Assembly: GCA_018065465.1 (NCBI GenBank)
Contig: JAGHTC010000026.1
Coordinates: forward strand, 1-42,393
Length of the DNA: 42,393 bases
Reading direction: 5' to 3'
Origin: Candidatus Ruminococcus equi
GTDB taxonomy: Bacteria > Bacillota > Clostridia > Oscillospirales > Acutalibacteraceae
The notes below the pieces were generated by a model. It was not told the origin of the DNA. It made no database searches and was given only the letters and a program-made list of their open reading frames with translations. The position numbers and the translations under genes were made by a program. Below are positions 34,336 through 42,393 of the stretch, one piece after another (within the stretch, counting starts at the first letter, position 1; each line of letters starts with the position of its first letter).

Positions 34336-35283
34336 TTACAGCATTGCAGCGCCGATAATACCTGCGTCGTTGCCAAGTGATGCAGCACAGATAACCGTCT
34401 GCTTTGCGTTGTGCTTTGTGTATCTTTCCTGTTCAATCAAAGTGCGAAGCGGTGCGAGCAAAGTTTCGCCCTCTTTTGAGATGCCTCCACCGATACAAAG
34501 TATATCAGGCTGGAAAATGTTGATAACATTGATAAGTCCCGTTGCAAGATAAGAGATATAGGTGTCTACAATTTGTTTTCCTGTCGGGTCGCCTGCGCGC
34601 ATAGCGTCAAACGCGGTTTTGCCGTCAACCTTGTTGATATCGCCGTTACAAAGTTTGTAGATATATGAGTAGTCAAGAATTTCGTTGAGCATAGTTTCTT
34701 TTGTCAGGTTGATAAGACCTGTTGCAGAAGCGTATGCCTCCCAGCAACCTTTTCTGCCACAACCGCATTCTTTTCCGTCTTTGACGATAACCATATGACC
34801 GAGTTCCGCACCTGCGTAGTTAGAACCTGAATACAGTTGACCGTTTATGATGATACCACCGCCGACACCTGTGCCGAGTGTGATACATATGGCGTTTTTC
34901 ACGCCTTTTGCCGAGCCGGCGAGGAATTCGCCCCAAGCAGCGGCGTTAGCGTCGTTTTCGATTTTTACATATTTGTCGATGCGTTCTTCCATCATCTTGC
35001 TGATTTCCCAGTTATGGAAAAACAGGTTAGCAGAGTACTCAACAACCCTTGTTTTCGGGTTAACCGCACCGGGAACACCGATACCGATATGAGCAACATC
35101 GTCAAGAGTGATACCTGCTTTTTCGATGGCTTTGAGTGCTACCTGTGCCATACTGTCGCAGATTTCGCCTTCGGGACGAGGCACAGAAGTTTTGCACTGT
35201 GCTTTTGCAACGATTTTGTAGTCCTCGCTGACAACACCCGCTACGATATTTGTACCGCCTAAATCAATTCCGACCTTATACAT
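34336..35283 (-). CDS. glk: ROK-family glucokinase
   Basis: This 315-residue sugar kinase has the ATP phosphate-binding DLGGTNIVAGVV (residues 7-18), the ROK segment IENDANAAAWGE with catalytic Asp, and the LGTGVGGGIIINGQ loop. The zinc site is EC-GCGRKGCWE near residues 170-182. It probably phosphorylates glucose; other hexoses are possible within ROK. The start is ATG 35283 after TAGGGGG; the longer frame adds 16 unlikely residues. No DNA-binding domain is present, so it is a kinase and not a ROK repressor. Confidence 0.9.
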   Translation of the reverse strand: MYKVGIDLGGTNIVAGVVSEDYKIVAKAQCKTSVPRPEGEICDSMAQVALKAIEKAGITLDDVAHIGIGVPGAVNPKTRVVEYSANLFFHNWEISKMMEERIDKYVKIENDANAAAWGEFLAGSAKGVKNAICITLGTGVGGGIIINGQLYSGSNYAGAELGHMVIVKDGKECGCGRKGCWEAYASATGLINLTKETMLNEILDYSYIYKLCNGDINKVDGKTAFDAMRAGDPTGKQIVDTYISYLATGLINVINIFQPDILCIGGGISKEGETLLAPLRTLIEQERYTKHNAKQTVICAASLGNDAGIIGAAML

Positions 35284-35463
35284 AAACTTACCCCCTAAGT
35301 AAGATTTTGTTATACATTTATAGTATATCACAAAGAAATAAGATAATAAAGAAATTTTTTCAAATTATGGAAAACTTTTGTAAATTTTTTCGGCGTAAGT
35401 TATATTTTTGAAAATTATGGTTAATATACTATTGCTTTCCAAAAACAAACAAGGAGAATTTTC

Positions 35464-35934
35464 ATGAAAAAAACTACAAAAATACTTTTATTTTTTACAC
35501 TTATCGTTTGTCTTTGCGCCCTTCTTTGTGCCTGTGATAATAACGACGGTAACGTGTCAAACGGTGCGGTGATAACAGACAGCACCAATTCTAATTCATC
35601 ATCAATGACATCTATGATGACACTACCCGAAACAGAACCGACGACAGCGTCGGGCGACAGTATGACAAGTTTTATCGGGGAACAGTCAAGCGCGGTTTCA
35701 AAAGAAGTTTTACAGCAGGATATAGAAACTAAAATTACAGTAGACGATGCAAAAGAAATCGCCCTGCAAAAAGCAGGACTTGAAAACGCGGTTTTTGTTA
35801 AAACCCAACTCGATAAGGGTGATACGATTTACAGTTGGAAAATCGAGTTCGTAAACGATAACAAAATGTATGAGTACGAAATCAATGCCAACACCGGCGA
35901 AGTTACAGATTACTCGGTAGAAGAAGTAGAATAA
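35464..35934 (+). CDS. PepSY-domain lipoprotein
   Basis: This 156-residue protein has a lipoprotein signal (lipobox LLCAC, Cys about 24), a Ser/Thr/Met-rich linker (about 25-90) and a C-terminal PepSY domain. The domain shows ITVDDAKEIALQKAG and Y-x-WKIEFVNDNKMYEYEINANTGEV. PepSY domains are found as protease inhibitors or regulators on the outer surface. RBS AAGGAG. Monocistronic. Confidence 0.85.
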   Translation: MKKTTKILLFFTLIVCLCALLCACDNNDGNVSNGAVITDSTNSNSSSMTSMMTLPETEPTTASGDSMTSFIGEQSSAVSKEVLQQDIETKITVDDAKEIALQKAGLENAVFVKTQLDKGDTIYSWKIEFVNDNKMYEYEINANTGEVTDYSVEEVE

Positions 35935-35940
35935 AACACA

Positions 35941-35972
35941 AAACGGACAGAGATTTCTCTGTCCGTTTTATA
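35941..35972. terminator. Bidirectional terminator between convergent genes
   Basis: A 13-bp stem AAACGGACAGAGA/TCTCTGTCCGTTT is followed by TTATAATAAAATT. It serves the PepSY gene and possibly the Usp-like gene on the other strand. Confidence 0.8.
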
Positions 35973-36019
35973 ATAAAATTTGTTTTCCGTAAATTTGTTA
36001 ATATGAATGTTATGACTTA

Positions 36020-36442
36020 TCAGGCATAATCAATGCCTTTGTCTTCAAGAGAAAAAGTCAGACATTCGTTTTTCTTTGTTACCGTAATGATTTGAAGTTT
36101 CGGCAAAAGCTCGTGCAGGGTAATGACAAAACCGTTCGGGCGGTTGTCGGGCATACCCGTGACAAGAAGTTTTGCGTTGATTTTCTTCGAGAAGTCGGCT
36201 GCACACGAAGGTGCGTTGTCGCTGAATGTGATAGTCATATCAGCGCCGAGGTCCTTACTCGTTTGGTAGAGATATTCAATCTCCTCGCTCATAAGTCCGA
36301 CATTGCTCACCGGCGTATGTACACATAATACATGCAGAAGATAGCCTTTATCTTTTGCTTTTTCGTAGCCTGCTTTTATAAGTCTGTCGCAGTCGTACTG
36401 ACCGGTTACGCACACCAAAACAGACGGCTTCTTTGAATTCAT
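36020..36442 (-). CDS. Universal stress protein-like (KdpD-Usp type) protein
   Basis: This 140-residue alpha/beta protein begins SKKPSVLVCVTGQYDCDRLIK, followed by HVLCVHTP and a second half with LLVTGMPDN. The layout is that of a single Usp-like domain, with the VCVTGQ opening reminiscent of the KdpD Usp domain. The start at 36442 is supported by AAAGGAGGTG; the longer frame adds a hydrophobic run from AT-rich DNA. The ATP-binding G-x2-G-x9-G-S/T motif is not clear, so nucleotide binding is uncertain. Confidence 0.7.
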   Translation of the reverse strand: MNSKKPSVLVCVTGQYDCDRLIKAGYEKAKDKGYLLHVLCVHTPVSNVGLMSEEIEYLYQTSKDLGADMTITFSDNAPSCAADFSKKINAKLLVTGMPDNRPNGFVITLHELLPKLQIITVTKKNECLTFSLEDKGIDYA

Positions 36443-36591
36443 TTGTCCACCTCCTTTTGTTTTGCTAAGAATATAATAACAGAAAATCGCAGAGGAAATT
36501 GTAATAATGCGTAAATAATATATGAACAAAATATGAACAAAGGGAAATTGTGCAAAAATAAAGAGAAAATCGTTTACAAAGTAAAAATAGC

Positions 36592-36632
36592 AAAAGAGAA
36601 AACAAGAGTAAAAAAGAGAAAACAAGAGCAAA
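36592..36632 (+). repeat. Two tandem 20-bp purine-rich units
   Basis: AAAAGAGAAAACAAGAG followed by T or C and AAA occurs twice with a 20-bp period in the 296-bp gap before rplM. The rest of the gap (36443-36670) is A-rich and shows no gene. Confidence 0.6.
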
Positions 36633-36675
36633 ATAAAGATAGAAAAGCGTATTTTAAAAATTTGAGAAATTTTGC

Positions 36676-36704
36676 TTGACATTGGATATTGAAAATGGTA
36701 TTAT
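36676..36704 (+). promoter_or_regulatory. Promoter of rplM-rpsI
   Basis: TTGACA (36676-36681) and TATTAT (36699-36704) have 17-bp spacing. The leader is only about 28 bases, too short for the L13 leader RNA motif known in some Firmicutes. Confidence 0.8.
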
Positions 36705-36738
36705 CTGTGAGTACGAAAAAATATATGGAGGAATCGCT

Positions 36739-37167
36739 ATGTCAACTTTTATGGCAAAAAAAGGCGAGGTCGAGCGCAAGTGGTATGTAATTGACGCCGC
36801 AGGCAAGCCCCTTGGTAAGGTTGCAGCCGAGGCTGCAGTATTGCTTCGAGGCAAGAACAAGGTTACTTTTACACCCCATGTTGATTGCGGAGACCACGTT
36901 ATCATCATCAACTGTAAGGACGCTGTCCTCACAGGCAAGAAATTAGAACAGAAAAAATGGTATCGTCATACAGGATATGTCGGTCACCTTAAAGAAACTT
37001 CATACGATATACTGATGGCTACACGCCCCGAAAAGGCTATGGAGCTTGCAGTAAAAGGTATGATTCCCGACAACACACTCGGTAGAGCCGCTATGCTCAG
37101 ACTCAGACTTTTCGCTGGCGCTGAACATACTCATCAGGCTCAAAAACCCGAGATGTGGGAAATGTAA
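36739..37167 (+). CDS. rplM: 50S ribosomal protein L13
   Basis: At 142 residues this is standard L13: [20 protein letters not shown] at the start, GRAASxxA equivalent [32 protein letters not shown], and [10 protein letters not shown]. It is an early-binding large-subunit protein. ATG 36739 follows GGAGGA; the longer frame reaches into the promoter and is rejected. It forms the universal pair with rpsI, 15 bp downstream. Confidence 0.97.
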   Translation: MSTFMAKKGEVERKWYVIDAAGKPLGKVAAEAAVLLRGKNKVTFTPHVDCGDHVIIINCKDAVLTGKKLEQKKWYRHTGYVGHLKETSYDILMATRPEKAMELAVKGMIPDNTLGRAAMLRLRLFAGAEHTHQAQKPEMWEM

Positions 37168-37182
37168 GAAGGAGGCACATAA

Positions 37183-37584
37183 ATGTACGATAAGGCACCA
37201 TATTTCTACGGTACAGGCAGAAGAAAATCATCTGTTGCAAGAGTAAGACTCTATCAGGGTACCGGCAAAATCACAATCAACGACAGAGATATCGACGATT
37301 ATTTCGGTCTTGAAACATTAAAACTCATCGTTCGTCAGCCCCTCGTTCTTACCGAGACAGGCGAGAAGTTCGACATCGTTTGCAGAGTTGCAGGCGGCGG
37401 CGTTACAGGTCAGGCGGGTGCTATCCGCCACGGTATCTCCCGTGCACTTTTGCAGTACGATTCAGAGAACCTTCGTCCCGCTTTGAAGCGTGCAGGCTTC
37501 CTTACTCGTGACCCGAGAATGAAAGAGCGTAAAAAATACGGTCTCAAAGCAGCTCGTCGTGCTCCCCAGTTTAGTAAGAGATAA
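37183..37584 (+). CDS. rpsI: 30S ribosomal protein S9
   Basis: This 133-residue S9 has [20 protein letters not shown], the [19 protein letters not shown] core, and the C-terminal tail RRAPQFSKR that reaches the P-site tRNA. RBS AGGAGG. Length and neighbours are normal. Confidence 0.97.
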   Translation: MYDKAPYFYGTGRRKSSVARVRLYQGTGKITINDRDIDDYFGLETLKLIVRQPLVLTETGEKFDIVCRVAGGGVTGQAGAIRHGISRALLQYDSENLRPALKRAGFLTRDPRMKERKKYGLKAARRAPQFSKR

Positions 37585-37602
37585 AATTTATTTATCAACT
37601 AT

Positions 37603-37637
37603 CAAGGCTTTCCGTTTGGAGAGCCTTGTTTTTTTAC
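37603..37637 (+). terminator. Terminator of rplM-rpsI
   Basis: An 11-bp stem CAAGGCTTTCC/GGAGAGCCTTG (one wobble) with loop GTTT is followed by seven or more T. Confidence 0.9.
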
Positions 37638-37712
37638 CAAAAATTTGAATAATATAATTGCTTTACGAAGAAAAAGGTGTATAATGGATATATATGGAAT
37701 GGAGTGAGTTGT

Positions 37713-38426
37713 GTGAAAAAATCAGTTTGTATTCTGTTTGCCCTATTGATAGTCTTTTCTTTTTGTTCCTGCAACGGCAAAAAGATAAAAGACCCCGAGG
37801 TTGATAAGTCAGGTAAGCTGACCGTTTTGACCGATGTTACTCCTCAAGTAACTCAAGATGAAAAAGACTTGTTTTTGCAGGCTCAAAAAAACTATACCGA
37901 AAAAAGTTTTGAACCGATTGCCATCTTGGGCACACAGGTTGTCGCAGGAGAGAATATCGCATATTTTTGCAAAGGACTCAATGAAGAACATCCGTATTAT
38001 TTTGTTGAAGTTTACAAAGATTTGGAAAACAATGTCAGTATCCAAAAAACCGCTCCTTTTATCGTCGGTGATTATTTGACAAATCATGATATAGATGTAA
38101 AGGCGCTTGCAGGCGGTTATACAGTAAACTCTGATTTAAAGTCAACAGAACTCCCCCCCGATGTGAAAAAAGGTTTTGATAATTTTGCAGGAAAAACAAA
38201 AGGAACAATTTACACTCCTATTGCACTTGTTGCTTGTCAGGGAGAAGCATCCGAAACAAATTATTCTGTTTTGTGTACGGTAAGAGAAAAGGATGACAAA
38301 AATTCAACAAGACTTGCCGTAGTTACGATTTGTTGTGACGAAAACGGAAATTCAAATGTCGACAGTAACTGTGAATTTCTCATTTCCGCCGTTTTTGACG
38401 GAGATACAAACAGCAATAAGAAATAA
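37713..38426 (+). CDS. Predicted lipoprotein of unknown function (A)
   Basis: This 237-residue exported protein has a lipoprotein signal (VKKSVCILFALLIVFSFCSC, Cys 20). The mature part has mixed alpha/beta character, without a family I recognise. GTG 37713 is chosen because GGAGTG (37701-37706) is well spaced and the signal then begins correctly. The longer frame from 37677 is unlikely. It has its own terminator and is followed by another lipoprotein gene in the same direction. Confidence 0.75.
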   Translation: MKKSVCILFALLIVFSFCSCNGKKIKDPEVDKSGKLTVLTDVTPQVTQDEKDLFLQAQKNYTEKSFEPIAILGTQVVAGENIAYFCKGLNEEHPYYFVEVYKDLENNVSIQKTAPFIVGDYLTNHDIDVKALAGGYTVNSDLKSTELPPDVKKGFDNFAGKTKGTIYTPIALVACQGEASETNYSVLCTVREKDDKNSTRLAVVTICCDENGNSNVDSNCEFLISAVFDGDTNSNKK

Positions 38427-38444
38427 TAAATAATAACATAAAAA

Positions 38445-38482
38445 AGTGTGTCTTTCGTATCAAAGGCACACTGCTTTTTTAC
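38445..38482 (+). terminator. Terminator after lipoprotein A
   Basis: A stem AGTGTG-TCTTT/AAAGG-CACACT with loop near CGTATC is followed by GCTTTTTT. Confidence 0.8.
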
Positions 38483-38540
38483 TTGATTTATTTTTTGTTA
38501 TATTGTAAAATGAATTGGACAAATTTATTCGGAGGATATT

Positions 38541-39044
38541 ATGAAAAAAATATTTGCTTTAATTTTATGTATATTGATGATTGGTTCACTTTGTGCCTGC
38601 GGTGCAGACCCGCTTTATAACGGTGGCGTTGCAACAGCAGACGAAACTGCGGTAGCAGAAACAGAAGCGAAAAAGGCTGATATCACAAAGTACGAAAAAA
38701 CTTTTGACGGTATGCAGGAGTACCTTATCGACAGCGAACTTTTGCCGAGTGATGAAAAAGTAAAAAGCGAAACTCTCGGAAGTCTTATCGGAGCAAAAGA
38801 GAAAGGCTGCCGCTATATGCTCTCATCAGCGTTTATTGAATTTTATGAATACGATTTGGAAAACCTCAACGATGTAGCAAATAATATTTTCAGCCAGATT
38901 GAAAAAGACGGCACTTTTGTTGTTGCAGAAGGACTCGAAACTCTCACGGGAGTTAAGTCGTCAAGCGGAAAGTTCCTTGCAGTATATAACAAAAATCTTT
39001 CTTATGACTACGATAAAATCATTTCGGAATTTAAGCAGTTTTAA
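38541..39044 (+). CDS. Predicted lipoprotein of unknown function (B)
   Basis: This 167-residue protein has lipobox SLCAC (Cys 20), an Ala/Thr/Glu-rich linker, and a compact domain from about residue 48 (KADITKYEKTFDGMQEYLID). Its pattern resembles small clostridial lipoproteins of unknown role; no enzymatic motif is visible. RBS CGGAGGA. The stop codon is the first part of the structured repeat at 39043. Confidence 0.78.
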   Translation: MKKIFALILCILMIGSLCACGADPLYNGGVATADETAVAETEAKKADITKYEKTFDGMQEYLIDSELLPSDEKVKSETLGSLIGAKEKGCRYMLSSAFIEFYEYDLENLNDVANNIFSQIEKDGTFVVAEGLETLTGVKSSSGKFLAVYNKNLSYDYDKIISEFKQF

Positions 39045-39206
39045 GAGCCGAGTCGCGTAGCCTTGAAATTATGACGGGCGAGCCATGAATTTTGGAGCAG
39101 ACCAAAGGTCTGTGTAAAAATTCACGAGAGCAGGAGTTATTTCAAGAACAGCGAAGCGAAACGAGGCTTGATATCATAGAAGAGCCGAGTGCCGAAGTGC
39201 GTTGCA
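39043..39206 (+). repeat. Structured dispersed repeat, copy A
   Basis: It runs from AAGAGCCGAGTCGCGTAGCC at the lipoprotein stop to GCCGAAGTGCGTTGCAA. Predicted helices: CTTGAAAT (39062-39069) with ATTTCAAG (39139-39146); TGAATTTT (39086-39093) with AAAATTCA (39117-39124); CAGACC (39098-39103) with GGTCTG (39107-39112). The internal-loop sequences GACGGGCGAG and CGAGAGCAGGAGTTAT match R1 at 8110-8260. Confidence 0.8.
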
Positions 39207-39212
39207 ATTCGA

Positions 39213-39288
39213 ATGAATAATTAATAATGAATGATGAATAATTGCGGGAAAACGCTTTGCGTTTTTGATTTATAATTTTTCTAAAACT
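39213..39288 (+). repeat. STRR-type cassette, copy f
   Basis: TGAATAATTAATAATGAATG and GATGAATAATT are followed by GCGGGAAAACGCTTTGCGTTTTT, a variant of the palindrome, then GATTTATAATTTTTCTAAAAC. The stem differs from other copies (AAAACGC/GCGTTTT instead of AAAATCGC/GCGATTTT) but pairing is kept. Confidence 0.8.
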
Positions 39289-39289
39289 A

Positions 39290-39319
39290 AAAGCCCTCGA
39301 ACCTCGGTTCGGGGGCTTT
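39290..39319. terminator. Terminator of the zinc-ribbon membrane protein gene
   Basis: A stem AAAGCCCTCGAAC/GTTCGGGGGCTTT (one T-G wobble) with loop CTCG; on the minus strand it is followed by U-rich TTTTAGTTTTAG. It lies 4 bp beyond the stop codon. Confidence 0.8.
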
Positions 39320-39322
39320 CTA

Positions 39323-40813
39323 TTACTTGAGTTTCTTTCCGCAACTTTCACAGAACAGGTCAGTTGGCTTGACTTTGTTTTTGCAAGACGGACAAACAGG
39401 AAAATCTTCTTTTTCGGTTGTCGGTAGCGAAACCTTTGGAGCAGATTCACTTTTTGAAATTGTCTCGTTTTCGGGTTCTGAAGATTCATCTACCGATGAA
39501 CTGATTTCAACTGAGGGTATCTTTTGCGTCGGAACGCTTTCGATAACAGGAGTTTGAATTTTAGGAGCAACGTTTTCCTGCTTTGGAGTAACCTGTGCTA
39601 CAGGAACGACAATCTCCGGCTGTGGAACGGTTTCAACAACAGGAGCAACAACTTCGGGAGCAACAACTTCCTGTTGCGGAATCTCCTGCCTTGTAGGAGA
39701 TTCTTCCGCTTGCGGTGTTTCGGTTTTTTCTTCTTTGTCTTCCGCATTTGCCTTAATTTTTATTTCATCCGATACAGGTTTTTTGTCGGTTGATTTTTTC
39801 TTTTTCTTTTCTTTCGGGACTACAAATTCAACTTTGCTTGATACTGGGTTTTGCGAAACAACAGGGAAACTTTCGTCCGTTACGCTTTTGAGTTCCTCAT
39901 AGTCAACCGAGAACCCAAAACGAACATCGTTGATATATTTGTTGTAGGAAAAAGCAAGTTTTGTAATACCGATTTGTCTTACAAAATGTGCCGTAGAAAT
40001 CAACGCAAAACAGAAAAGGATAAACGCTATCCCGGAAAAATCAACGCCTATAAGCGAAAGCAAGGGAGCAGAGAAGCATAGCGAAGCAAAAAATTCAGCA
40101 ACAAAGGACAGAGCAACTATTCCGCAAAATACGGTGTTTATGGTTTCAAGAATAGCATAAACTTTTGCACCGTCACATTTGATTTCAATACATTCCATAC
40201 TTTGCTTTGCGATTTTATAAAACTTCAATCTGTAAAAGCCGAGAGCAATTAAAAACGCCGAGAGTATTGCAAGAACAATGCCTATTACAATTCCGGAAGT
40301 ATGACTGACTAAAGTAATAATAAAACTATATGAGAAGAACAGGGCGATAATCCCGATAATTGCGATAATATAAAGTGCAAATTGAATAGCGGAAATGACA
40401 AACGCAAAGTCGAGTCCGAGTTTCGGTGTTGATTCTGTCTTTGCACTTCTGCTTTTTGCAAAAATATAGATGAAAGTAAAAGCAAAAAAACCACAGAACA
40501 GAACAAACGGCAGAACGCTTGAAATAATCGGCGTAATGTTTGCACTGATAAAACTCGGGGACAGTTGAATTCCACTGATACCGAGAGATGAAAACAACTT
40601 GCTGAAAAAAGAAATACCGCCCAAAAGAGTGACAAGAGCAACATTTATAAAATCTATGATTTTCGTATAAAGAGAAGCAAAAGCAAAAGCAAGTAAAATA
40701 TATGCTATAGCCTGTACTGCGGCAGATATTCCTATAACAAGGGTGTTTTTGCGTTTAAAATAGTTTTTGATAATTGAAATGTTTTTTGAAAAGGGATTAA
40801 AAGAATTATTCAT
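39323..40813 (-). CDS. Multi-spanning membrane protein with C-terminal zinc ribbon
   Basis: This 496-residue protein has about six hydrophobic segments in residues 20-290, then a basic stretch (PKEKKKKKSTDKK) and a long low-complexity tail with repeated Val/Pro/Glu (VAPEVVAPVVE). A zinc ribbon CPSCKNKVKPTDLFCESCGKK ends it (C-x2-C...C-x2-C). The order membrane domain-linker-ribbon is the reverse of the usual zinc-ribbon-first proteins. The N-terminus (FSKNISIIKNYFKRKNTLVIGISA) resembles that of the next upstream gene. The function is unknown. Confidence 0.7.
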   Translation of the reverse strand: MNNSFNPFSKNISIIKNYFKRKNTLVIGISAAVQAIAYILLAFAFASLYTKIIDFINVALVTLLGGISFFSKLFSSLGISGIQLSPSFISANITPIISSVLPFVLFCGFFAFTFIYIFAKSRSAKTESTPKLGLDFAFVISAIQFALYIIAIIGIIALFFSYSFIITLVSHTSGIVIGIVLAILSAFLIALGFYRLKFYKIAKQSMECIEIKCDGAKVYAILETINTVFCGIVALSFVAEFFASLCFSAPLLSLIGVDFSGIAFILFCFALISTAHFVRQIGITKLAFSYNKYINDVRFGFSVDYEELKSVTDESFPVVSQNPVSSKVEFVVPKEKKKKKSTDKKPVSDEIKIKANAEDKEEKTETPQAEESPTRQEIPQQEVVAPEVVAPVVETVPQPEIVVPVAQVTPKQENVAPKIQTPVIESVPTQKIPSVEISSSVDESSEPENETISKSESAPKVSLPTTEKEDFPVCPSCKNKVKPTDLFCESCGKKLK

Positions 40814-40824
40814 AGTTGCCTCAA

Positions 40825-41892
40825 TTAATTATTATTTTCTTCATTAGTGTCAATGTCGATATCTATGTCAACAGGTTCGACGTTTAGTTCTTCGCTCGGG
40901 ATTTCTGTGTTTTCCGATTCTTCGGTTATGAGTTCTTCCTCTGTATCAGTCACGGGAAGATAACTTTCGGAGAAATTACTATATCCGTCAGCATAGTCTT
41001 TGATGTATTCATAAAGTGCATCTTCAACATCGTCTTTGTAGTCAAAGGCGATTTTTGCTTGTAGGATTAACTTGATAAAGGTAATTATGGTGACAATGAT
41101 TCCGACACCCAAAAGCGGGATAACAGGGCTGATGTCAAACTCGTAAAGCGATTTATACATTGAACCCGTTATAGTAATCATAACGATTAAGAATGTCATA
41201 AACAGAGCAAAAACTCCTAAACCGATAGCAGAAAGTACATACATAACCGCTGTTGGCTTCGCACCTTTGCTTGAAAGTTTTTCTCCGTTTAGGGCTTTCC
41301 TTATACTATTTATATACAGTAACTTGTTGATAGTTGTATAAAGGATGAGAAAAACCGAAGCACCGGCTATTATTATAGAAATAACAGTAATAAGAGTAAC
41401 ATTCTCTTTTTCGGATGTTTTTGTAAAACCGACAAGGATAGGTGTTATAAATGTTACGACAAGCATATAGAAGGATACAAAACATCCTGAAATCAGATTG
41501 ATGATAGCGACAATAAATTGAATAACGAAACCCGCTTTCGGAGAAGCGTATTCATCTTTGTTGTTACATTTGCAGAATATTATAAGGTTTGCGATAATCA
41601 GCAAAACGGTAACTACAATATACGGGAGCATAGAGATTGCGGATATTCCCATAGATATAGCGGAAAAAGGTTTTATATACGGAGAGATATCTCTGCCCGT
41701 TTGTTCAAGTGCTATCTTTGATGCAAATTCAAGTGTGGATTTGAGAAAGTTTGCAGACAAAACTATCGTCAGTCCCGAAAAGAGTATTGTCAAAATATCA
41801 ATAATCGCTATGGAGACCAACTTTTTTGTTTTAAAAGTGTTTTTTATAACTGCAAGGTTATTTTGGGGCATAAATGCTTGTTGTTCGTTCAT
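40825..41892 (-). CDS. Multi-spanning membrane protein, paralogue of the downstream gene
   Basis: This 355-residue protein has about six membrane segments and an acidic tail (TEEELITEESENTE, then DIDIDIDTNEENNN). N-terminal LAVIKNTFKTKKLVSIAIID and C-terminal YDFKDDV-like region parallel the neighbouring protein, suggesting an old duplication, but it lacks the zinc ribbon. ATG 41892 follows AGGAG at proper distance. It is first of a two-gene operon with 11 bp between genes. The function is not recognised. Confidence 0.7.
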   Translation of the reverse strand: MNEQQAFMPQNNLAVIKNTFKTKKLVSIAIIDILTILFSGLTIVLSANFLKSTLEFASKIALEQTGRDISPYIKPFSAISMGISAISMLPYIVVTVLLIIANLIIFCKCNNKDEYASPKAGFVIQFIVAIINLISGCFVSFYMLVVTFITPILVGFTKTSEKENVTLITVISIIIAGASVFLILYTTINKLLYINSIRKALNGEKLSSKGAKPTAVMYVLSAIGLGVFALFMTFLIVMITITGSMYKSLYEFDISPVIPLLGVGIIVTIITFIKLILQAKIAFDYKDDVEDALYEYIKDYADGYSNFSESYLPVTDTEEELITEESENTEIPSEELNVEPVDIDIDIDTNEENNN

Positions 41893-42041
41893 AAAAATCA
41901 ACTCCTAACCTATTTTACAATAAATGAAAACATAAATCAACAATATTCGACACAATATTTTGTGGTATTTTTTATGTGTGACTCAAAAGGTTGCGATTTT
42001 GGAAGCATGAAAAAATTTTTCAAAAAATTTGAAAAAAGGTA

Positions 42042-42070
42042 TTGACTTTTAGCATTTGCAGTAATATAAT
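42042..42070 (+). promoter_or_regulatory. Ribosomal RNA operon promoter
   Basis: TTGACT (42042-42047) and TATAAT (42065-42070) are 17 bp apart, preceded by A/T tracts that suit an UP element. The leader of about 300 bases holds GACCTTGAAAATTAAACAA at about 42160, like the conserved antitermination-related segment upstream of many Firmicutes 16S genes. 41893-42041 has no gene. Confidence 0.85.
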
Positions 42071-42381
42071 TGAAATGTTCGCGAATGAAAGAAAAAACGA
42101 TAAAAAACCTCTGTTTTTAACAAGTTTTTGGTTAAAATTTCGTTCAAAGCGACGAAAGGACCTTGAAAATTAAACAACGAAGTAAGAAGAAACCCGTAAT
42201 TACTTTGAGAGCGCCGAAGCAGAAATGCGACGGAAAGTACTCAAGAAATAATTACAGTGAGATGACACTAAGAAACATCAGTAAGTAATCTTAGAGATTA
42301 CGGACAGAAAACACGCAAGTGTTTGATGAGCAGAGAAGATGCTCTAAAAAAGATTTTAAGACGAAAGTTTTAAGATACAAT

Positions 42382-42393
42382 TTTTTAGAGAGT
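42382..42393 (+). rRNA. Start of 16S ribosomal RNA (cut by the window)
   Basis: The final bases TTTTTAGAGAGT match the 5' end of Firmicutes 16S genes, which continue as TTGATCCTGG. The promoter and leader upstream agree. TTTTTTAGAG (42381-42390) can pair with CTCTAAAAAA (42342-42351), forming a leader stem at the maturation point. Only about 12 bases of the gene are visible, so the call rests on context. Confidence 0.7.

Overview
The window looks like a chromosomal segment from a low-to-mid GC, Gram-positive anaerobe of the Clostridia (Bacillota), probably a gut Oscillospiraceae/Ruminococcaceae relative. This is inferred from gene order and protein style; no database was searched. The left end is origin-proximal: rpmH-rnpA-yidD-yidC-khpB(jag)-mnmE-mnmG-rsmG-noc-parA-parB-serS is the classic Firmicutes order next to dnaA/oriC, and two perfect 16-bp parS sites (5845-5860 inside mnmG, 8421-8436 before parA) confirm it. 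The right end runs into a ribosomal RNA operon: a strong promoter at 42042-42070, a leader, and the first bases of 16S rRNA at the window edge.

Layout. 1-11474: ribosome, tRNA-modification, membrane-insertion and chromosome-segregation genes, then serS. 11475-17007: an apparent island of two large exported proteins (a Cys/His-rich tandem-duplicated protein and a beta-helix-like repeat protein, both with xPxTGD-type sorting signals). A second copy of the last ~20 codons of serS lies just beyond it, which suggests insertion at the serS 3' end. 17075-24396: a lipoprotein, guaB, a MacB-like ABC exporter, and a YedE/TusA-like/DUF3343 selenium- or sulfur-handling trio. 24440-33600: the most distinctive region. 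A plus-strand cassette (short HlyD-like protein, C39-peptidase ABC exporter, second NHLM-type ABC protein, ECF-like sigma factor, 62-aa leader peptide) converges on a minus-strand cassette (53-aa double-glycine peptide, NTP_transf_5 nucleotidyltransferase-like protein, ABC exporter). The two peptides share a leader motif, lack cysteine in their predicted cores, and have no recognisable lanthipeptide or radical-SAM enzyme beside them. 33600-34335: a hairpin array, a Met-Glu-Leu tRNA operon and repeats. 34336-41892: ROK glucokinase, PepSY lipoprotein, a Usp-like protein, rplM-rpsI, two lipoproteins and two paralogous multi-spanning membrane proteins, one with a C-terminal zinc ribbon.

Repeats. 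Three families of non-coding repeats occupy intergenic gaps. (1) A ~160-bp element is present three times (8110-8260 plus, 8250-8420 minus, 39043-39206 plus); its helices change sequence between copies but keep pairing. (2) A short-tandem-repeat cassette is built on TAGGAGT-like or TGAATAA-like tracts around an AAAATCGC-TTTGC-GATTTT-type palindrome (six copies). (3) Small REP-like or hairpin elements occur near the tRNAs. The structured repeat and the two-peptide export locus are the best candidates for undescribed biology.
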